Positions 59,575 to 64,000 of a DNA stretch of 64,000 nt are shown piece by piece. Position 1 is the stretch's first letter; the number at the start of each line of letters is the position of its first letter. Location of the stretch: NCBI GenBank assembly GCA_015680685.1, contig MNCI01015740.1, positions 71,806-135,805 of the forward strand, read 5' to 3'. The translations under genes were made by a program, and so were the position numbers. This DNA is from Gnetum montanum (lineage: Eukaryota > Streptophyta > Gnetopsida > Gnetales > Gnetaceae). Under the pieces are notes generated by a model. It did not search any database and was not told where the DNA came from. It saw only the letters and a list, made by a program, of their open reading frames with translations.

Positions 59575-61309
59575 ATAAGAAGTACACAAAATACTGATTC
59601 TAATGATTCTTGTTTCACCTCAATTAGACATCTATAAATAAAGATATTCACATTTGAAGTTTACCAAAATAAATAATAGAAATAATAGTAAAAAGTAATA
59701 ACTATTTTCATAGAAATATAAACTTTAGCCTCCTTAGGGTTACCTTGGAACAATAAGAGATAGTATGGGACCAATGTGTCACAACAAAATAAAGTCTCAA
59801 TGATTTACCAACACACTAGATTATGTACCATTAACATGCAAGGAAGTCAAGTATAATGTAATTTTTCTAGAATGGAAAATGTTGCATCACATATTAACAA
59901 CCAATCTAATTCTATTGTCACATACTAGCCACGTCATGACCCCCATGATGTGATTCATAGTGGCCATTCGAGAGAAGGAGCCTTTGAATTATGCCTTCAT
60001 GTGGATGTGGTTTTTGCAGCAACATCTGCACATTGAAAAGCTCATTGGGAAAGGGTAGTAAGATGGTCTTTATTTCTTGTTTGTGGTGCATGCCCTGTTG
60101 CAGTAAAAGAAAATTTTAATTTTAGAAAAAGCTAAAATTTGGAACATTTAGTGTGAACTAGTTGGGCACTTGACCTACTTGTGGATCACCTTGTTGATGA
60201 TGTTACCATTGCTAATGCCAATTTCATAGTTGTTAGAATATGGATCAAGCTCCACTTTGATAGGTAGCATCATTTTGTAGTAGACCTTAGAGCATATTTT
60301 GAGTGCCTTTCTAGCATGTAGGAGGATTTTTAGGAATATCAAGAAGAAATCTAGATGTGTTTAAATGACATTGATGCCCAATTGAAGCCATTGGAGAAGT
60401 TGTTGCACCATGCAAAAGATGATGGTACATCATCCTATGATGAGAAGGGTATTGAAACTTCCTAGGTAGCCTCTAGATCAAGAAGTAGTTCAGATTAAAT
60501 GACCAACCATATATTAGCTTTTAATTTTCTTTTTGTTGGATTGAAAACCCACATTTTTTTTCTTTCTATAGACAGCTCTCTACCATAAGACGATGGGTAA
60601 ACGATTTGGACTTAGTACCTATGAACTATTTAATCATTTTTGTGTGGCTTATTGGGAGTAGCACCATAATAAAAGGGTATGATTACTAAATAATAAATTT
60701 GATTTTGTATGTGATATCTAATTTATAGAATATTTTAATGCAAATCATTTTATTTCCTTTTACTAACCTTTACCTATCAACTTGAATTATTGGTTTCTAT
60801 ATTGTTAATTTTGGCAATTAGTTATACTTAATTATCATATTTTGTATTTTGTATTTTTTTTTCACCAAAGATTAGCAACATGTTGGTTGGAGGCAATGAT
60901 GAATCTCATAGTGATGTGTAATCAATGATAACAAAAATATTAAGTTTATGTTACTTAATAACATTTATGGAAATAATATGGAAAGAAATTTAGAAATTTA
61001 TGTATATAGGTTTAATCTTGGAACTAATGGCTAAAATTGTTGTATTGTGTAGACGATAATTGGTACTAACCATACCAAACATGGTAACCACAAATGATGT
61101 GTATAGTTTGACATTAAAGCTAGTCACTACCAATACCAAACTCAACAACCCATAGTGACCTAGCAATTTTGGACTCTAGTTGGTCACTGATCACTTTTGC
61201 TTAGAGAGCTCATAGTGATACAAGTTTGAGGCTTAAGCATGAATTGATGGCTTCTTTTGCTAAATCCACTAGCTATGTAAGCATGAATATGTACTAAAGA
61301 TTTCAAGCC
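59575..61309 (+). other. Decayed internal DNA, no recognised gene
   Basis: Around 59960-60500 short coding-like pieces appear in shifting + frames, for example NYAFMWMWFLQQHLHIEKL and LNDIDAQLKPLEKLLHHAKD. They look like remains of an ORF, but I cannot assign a family. The rest is AT-rich and non-coding. Confidence 0.35.
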
Positions 61310-61743
61310 TAAAAGAGCTAACAAAGAAGAAGATGGCATGTTGCTACAATTTAAGAGGGATACGATAGTCAATGACACTAATTTTATTGAGAAAATGAAG
61401 CAATTACATCAAGAAGTCAAAGCTTACTTGGAAAAGAAGAATAAGGATATAATATTCAAGACCAATGAATTTATTTGAGCAAAGAAAGAAACAGGAATAT
61501 AAATTTCTATAAGTCAAATTCAAGAAGTTTTGGTCCATTTAGAATTATGAATAAGATCAATTGTAATGCTTATGAGATTGATTCAATTCAAGATTTTTCT
61601 ATTTCTTGTGTTTTTAATGTTTTAAATTCAAGTCCACATCATAGCAATGTGCTTGCATCAAACCTAGAGGATAGGGTTGAAGTCCTCAAGGATGCAATTA
61701 AAGATCAAATTCCATTCAAGTCATCAAGGAAGGTAATAGTGTA
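61310..61743 (+). pseudogene. Integrase C-terminal fragment, chromovirus type
   Basis: The segment near 61365-61440 reads NFIEKMKQLHQEVKAYLEK, as upstream of the GPF/Y domain in plant chromoviruses. The frame 61475-61743 then has SFGPFRIMNKINCNAYEID and FSISCVFNV, the SH3-like GPF/Y module. A stop or frameshift separates the two pieces. The catalytic core and RT are absent. A chromodomain would follow but is not recognisable. Confidence 0.65.
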
Positions 61744-61925
61744 GTAAGTAAGAGAGGTAAGGCTCATAAGAGGCAAGAAGATGCATAAGTAATTGATGTG
61801 TTGGAATGATGATAAGTTTAAGAATTCCATATGGATTATGAAAATGATTTAGGTTTATGGGGGCTTAATGCTATCTTAAGTGGATTTCCCAAATGAAACA
61901 AATATCTTTTAATGTTTGAGGGATA

Positions 61926-62330
61926 TGATGAAGGCACCAAGCTATCTTCTTGAGATTTCTATTCTTAATATGTCCTAGGAGTTATAGGAGCTATGTGTTA
62001 TGTTCTGGTGTTAGTTTAGAGTCATTTGAGTGTTTTTTCATGGTTGAGGAGGCAACTATAAGTTTACTATGAGTCATAGTCAATTGTAATTTGCAACTAT
62101 GGGTAGCTAGGAGTCATAGTCTGTCGTAGTTTATGGAAAATGCTAAAATTCATTATTTTTAAGGTTTGATAACAAGTTGTAGATCCTTGTAAGTTATAGT
62201 GAGGTTGCAATGTAAGATTGTAAGTTGCAAATGGTCACAATTAGCAATCAGTAGAGAAATAGAGGTAAAAAATATTAAGGATTTACCAAGGTGACAAGAT
62301 GCAATTTGTTTAGTCATATTCTTGCAATAA
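61926..62330 (+). repeat. Element H right LTR (partial)
   Basis: Begins TGATGAAGGCACC after a GAGGGATA purine stretch; resembles 58823-59180, then similarity fades. Confidence 0.5.
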
Positions 62331-64000
62331 ATCATGTAAAATTTGACAAGAGATTTTCCATTTTCTTTTTAAGAAATTTGTTTTGCAAGATTCTAATAAT
62401 ACTTGTTATTCATCTTCTATTACTTGTATTAAACACAATTTTCATATTCTATCTTCATACTGCATACTTTTTCATCTTCCAATTTTAACTCAAAGATGGT
62501 GTGATTTTATTCTTACTCTATTAATTAGTGCTCTTATGGATAATAGAATTACTATATTTAGATATTTTGCTTCATCATGTTTGCTATCTCTAATGTTTGT
62601 CAATAAAACTAAAGTGTTTTTTAAATATTTATGCCTCATTTTGCCATCTCTCTAAAATTTTCTTCTTAACAAGTTTTCAAGCTTGTTTTGAATTTTATTA
62701 TTATATTAATATTTTCAATACCTAAATTTTGTAGCTACAATTTTCCTTGAGAGCATCATCCTTGTTACCAAGATTTTTGAATGATCTCTCTTCAAATATT
62801 ATTATTATTTTTATTATTTAAATAGAATGTTAAAAATCAATAAATTAGATTTGCTTCCAATAGCAACAAATAAGCTTTTAATAAAAGTATTGCATATGGA
62901 ACTTGAGCCTTCACCTTAAATTCATTCAACAAGAACAATTTCTAAAATTTTTAAATATTCTTCCATGATACTTGATCAAGACCTAGGATCCACACCACAT
63001 CTATAAGCATTATAGGTTGTATTATTATTTGGAAAAGATATTTTTGAATTGTCTAGGTCCAAATATTGCTCTTGCTACATTTATTCTTCATTATATATAA
63101 AACCTTTTTGCCATTTGTAATTGGCTATAATATACAATACTTCCACTTATAATTTCAAGAGCATTTTTCTCCCAAATATATTTATTTCTTCATAATCTTA
63201 AGGTTTTATTATTTAGTTTAGAAGTGTGATCTCTCTTATTAGTTCCATGAATATGCATTTTTATTTTATCAAATCTTGAAACTAGTGTGATTTGATAAAT
63301 CCAATAAGGTCTCAATGGATGCAAGTAAAAATTTAATTTCAGTTTCATAAATATCTAACATTTTCCAATAAATACAAATTCATACAAATACAAAAACATG
63401 TTAAGATGTTGTACACTTCTTTCTCTATTTTTAAGTTTACCATAGCCTTTACCAAAATTCAATTTATTGTCTTTTACCATTATCAATTTTTCTTTACACT
63501 TTACATTTGAAGGGTAATATTTGGCCAACAAATTTTTTTAGTTTAATTTGTTAAAAGACCTTATAACTATTTTAATAGTTGTAAAAGGCATTGAAGCCTT
63601 TAATTTCCAAGGTTAATTGATGTTTAAAATGATTTTTCATAGTGTGATCATGCATTTGAGTAACTTTGATTATGCTACCTTTATTCAATGCTTTGCTACA
63701 TTATGTGTTTATACTAGCAAGTCTTTGAATATTGCATATTTACTTTGTAGAAGCATGATGTAGTGTAGGAAGAAATCCAAATTCATAAAAGTTAGAGTTT
63801 AAAGGAAATGTATGAAATTTATGAATGTTTAGGAGAAAAGAACAAACAATTGAATTTACTTGTTCTACACTTAATGTAACAATGTCTTCAAAATTACATT
63901 TAGTTAATTATATTAGTTGATAACATTCTTTGCTTACCTTAATGTTTAGGACATATAGATGGAACAAAGACACCATGATAATAATTATATGATAGCATTA
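62331..64000. other. AT-rich DNA, nothing assigned
   Basis: Strongly AT-rich with ATT microsatellite-like runs (62799-62820). Two overlapping short + frames (62291-62655) are hydrophobic because of T-richness and are unsupported. Minus-strand frames around 63000-63600 are broken and match nothing I know. Confidence 0.5.

Larger units (their letters stand above)
58823..62330 (+). mobile_element. Decayed chromovirus-type gypsy remnant (element H)
   Basis: Two diverged direct repeats (58823-59574 and 61926 to about 62330), each starting TGATGA, flank a short internal region with an integrase C-terminal piece. Shared landmarks include GAGCT(G/A)TGTGTTATGTT and TTAGTTTAGAGTC. Most of gag and pol is deleted. 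Only one end has a CATCA-type LTR end (59570-59574); no clear PBS follows. Confidence 0.6.

Noticed and set aside
62291-62655. Two overlapping hydrophobic + frames
   Set aside because: AT-rich chance frames, no motif, no conserved partner.

Overview
This window looks like repeat-rich heterochromatin from a plant with a large genome. I see no intact host gene, tRNA, rRNA or prokaryotic feature. Almost everything left of about 58.2 kb, apart from one unassigned insert at 1.7-3.9 kb, belongs to a related group of Ty3/gypsy LTR retrotransposons. They share TGATG...CATCA LTR ends, a degenerate primer-binding site of the tRNA-Asp type (resembling TGGCGCCGTTGCCGGGGA) and related Gag proteins. Where pol is present it resembles the Athila/Tat (non-chromodomain) branch. 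Every copy carries stops and frameshifts, mostly C-to-T or G-to-A changes. A plant host is inferred from element type; I cannot name the species.

Layout. (1) 1-13319, + strand: two pol-less, gag-only elements in tandem sharing the middle LTR (family A: LTR-gag-LTR-gag-LTR). The first gag is interrupted by foreign DNA (1710-3903). (2) 13320-25955, + strand: element B, with gag, pol, a spacer with its own TATA box, and a long third ORF (ORF3). Its left LTR is cut by the A array and its right LTR by element C. (3) 25956-28580, + strand: LTR and gag of element C, cut short. (4) 28581-58161, - strand: a composite of two elements. D has its 3' LTR, ORF3, spacer, pol and most of gag. F has ORF3, spacer, gag and its 5' LTR, but no pol. 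They are fused at about 50.6 kb. Element E (31933-41623, - strand) is nested in D's ORF3 with a perfect 5-bp target duplication (ACACC). A solo-type LTR next to a 400-N gap (43609-44008) lies in D's spacer. (5) 58162-64000: AT-rich DNA with a decayed chromovirus-type gypsy remnant (H: two diverged LTRs and an integrase C-terminal piece), then sequence I cannot assign.

How the parts may work together. E has the same LTR family, 3' spacer and small intron-like unit as the A elements, plus pol. It is therefore the natural autonomous partner of the pol-less A elements. B, D and F add ORF3, whose N-terminal part resembles the plant-transposon-protein domain often annotated beside Athila-like elements and whose remainder is coiled-coil-like. 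In D and F, the short family-specific words upstream of the LTR TATA box reappear, with a second TATA box, about 450-550 bp ahead of ORF3. This suggests a duplicated LTR-type promoter that drives ORF3 separately. A second recurring signal is the 11-mer AGTCATGGGGG of the 3' polypurine tract, which recurs at fixed internal stations in most elements.
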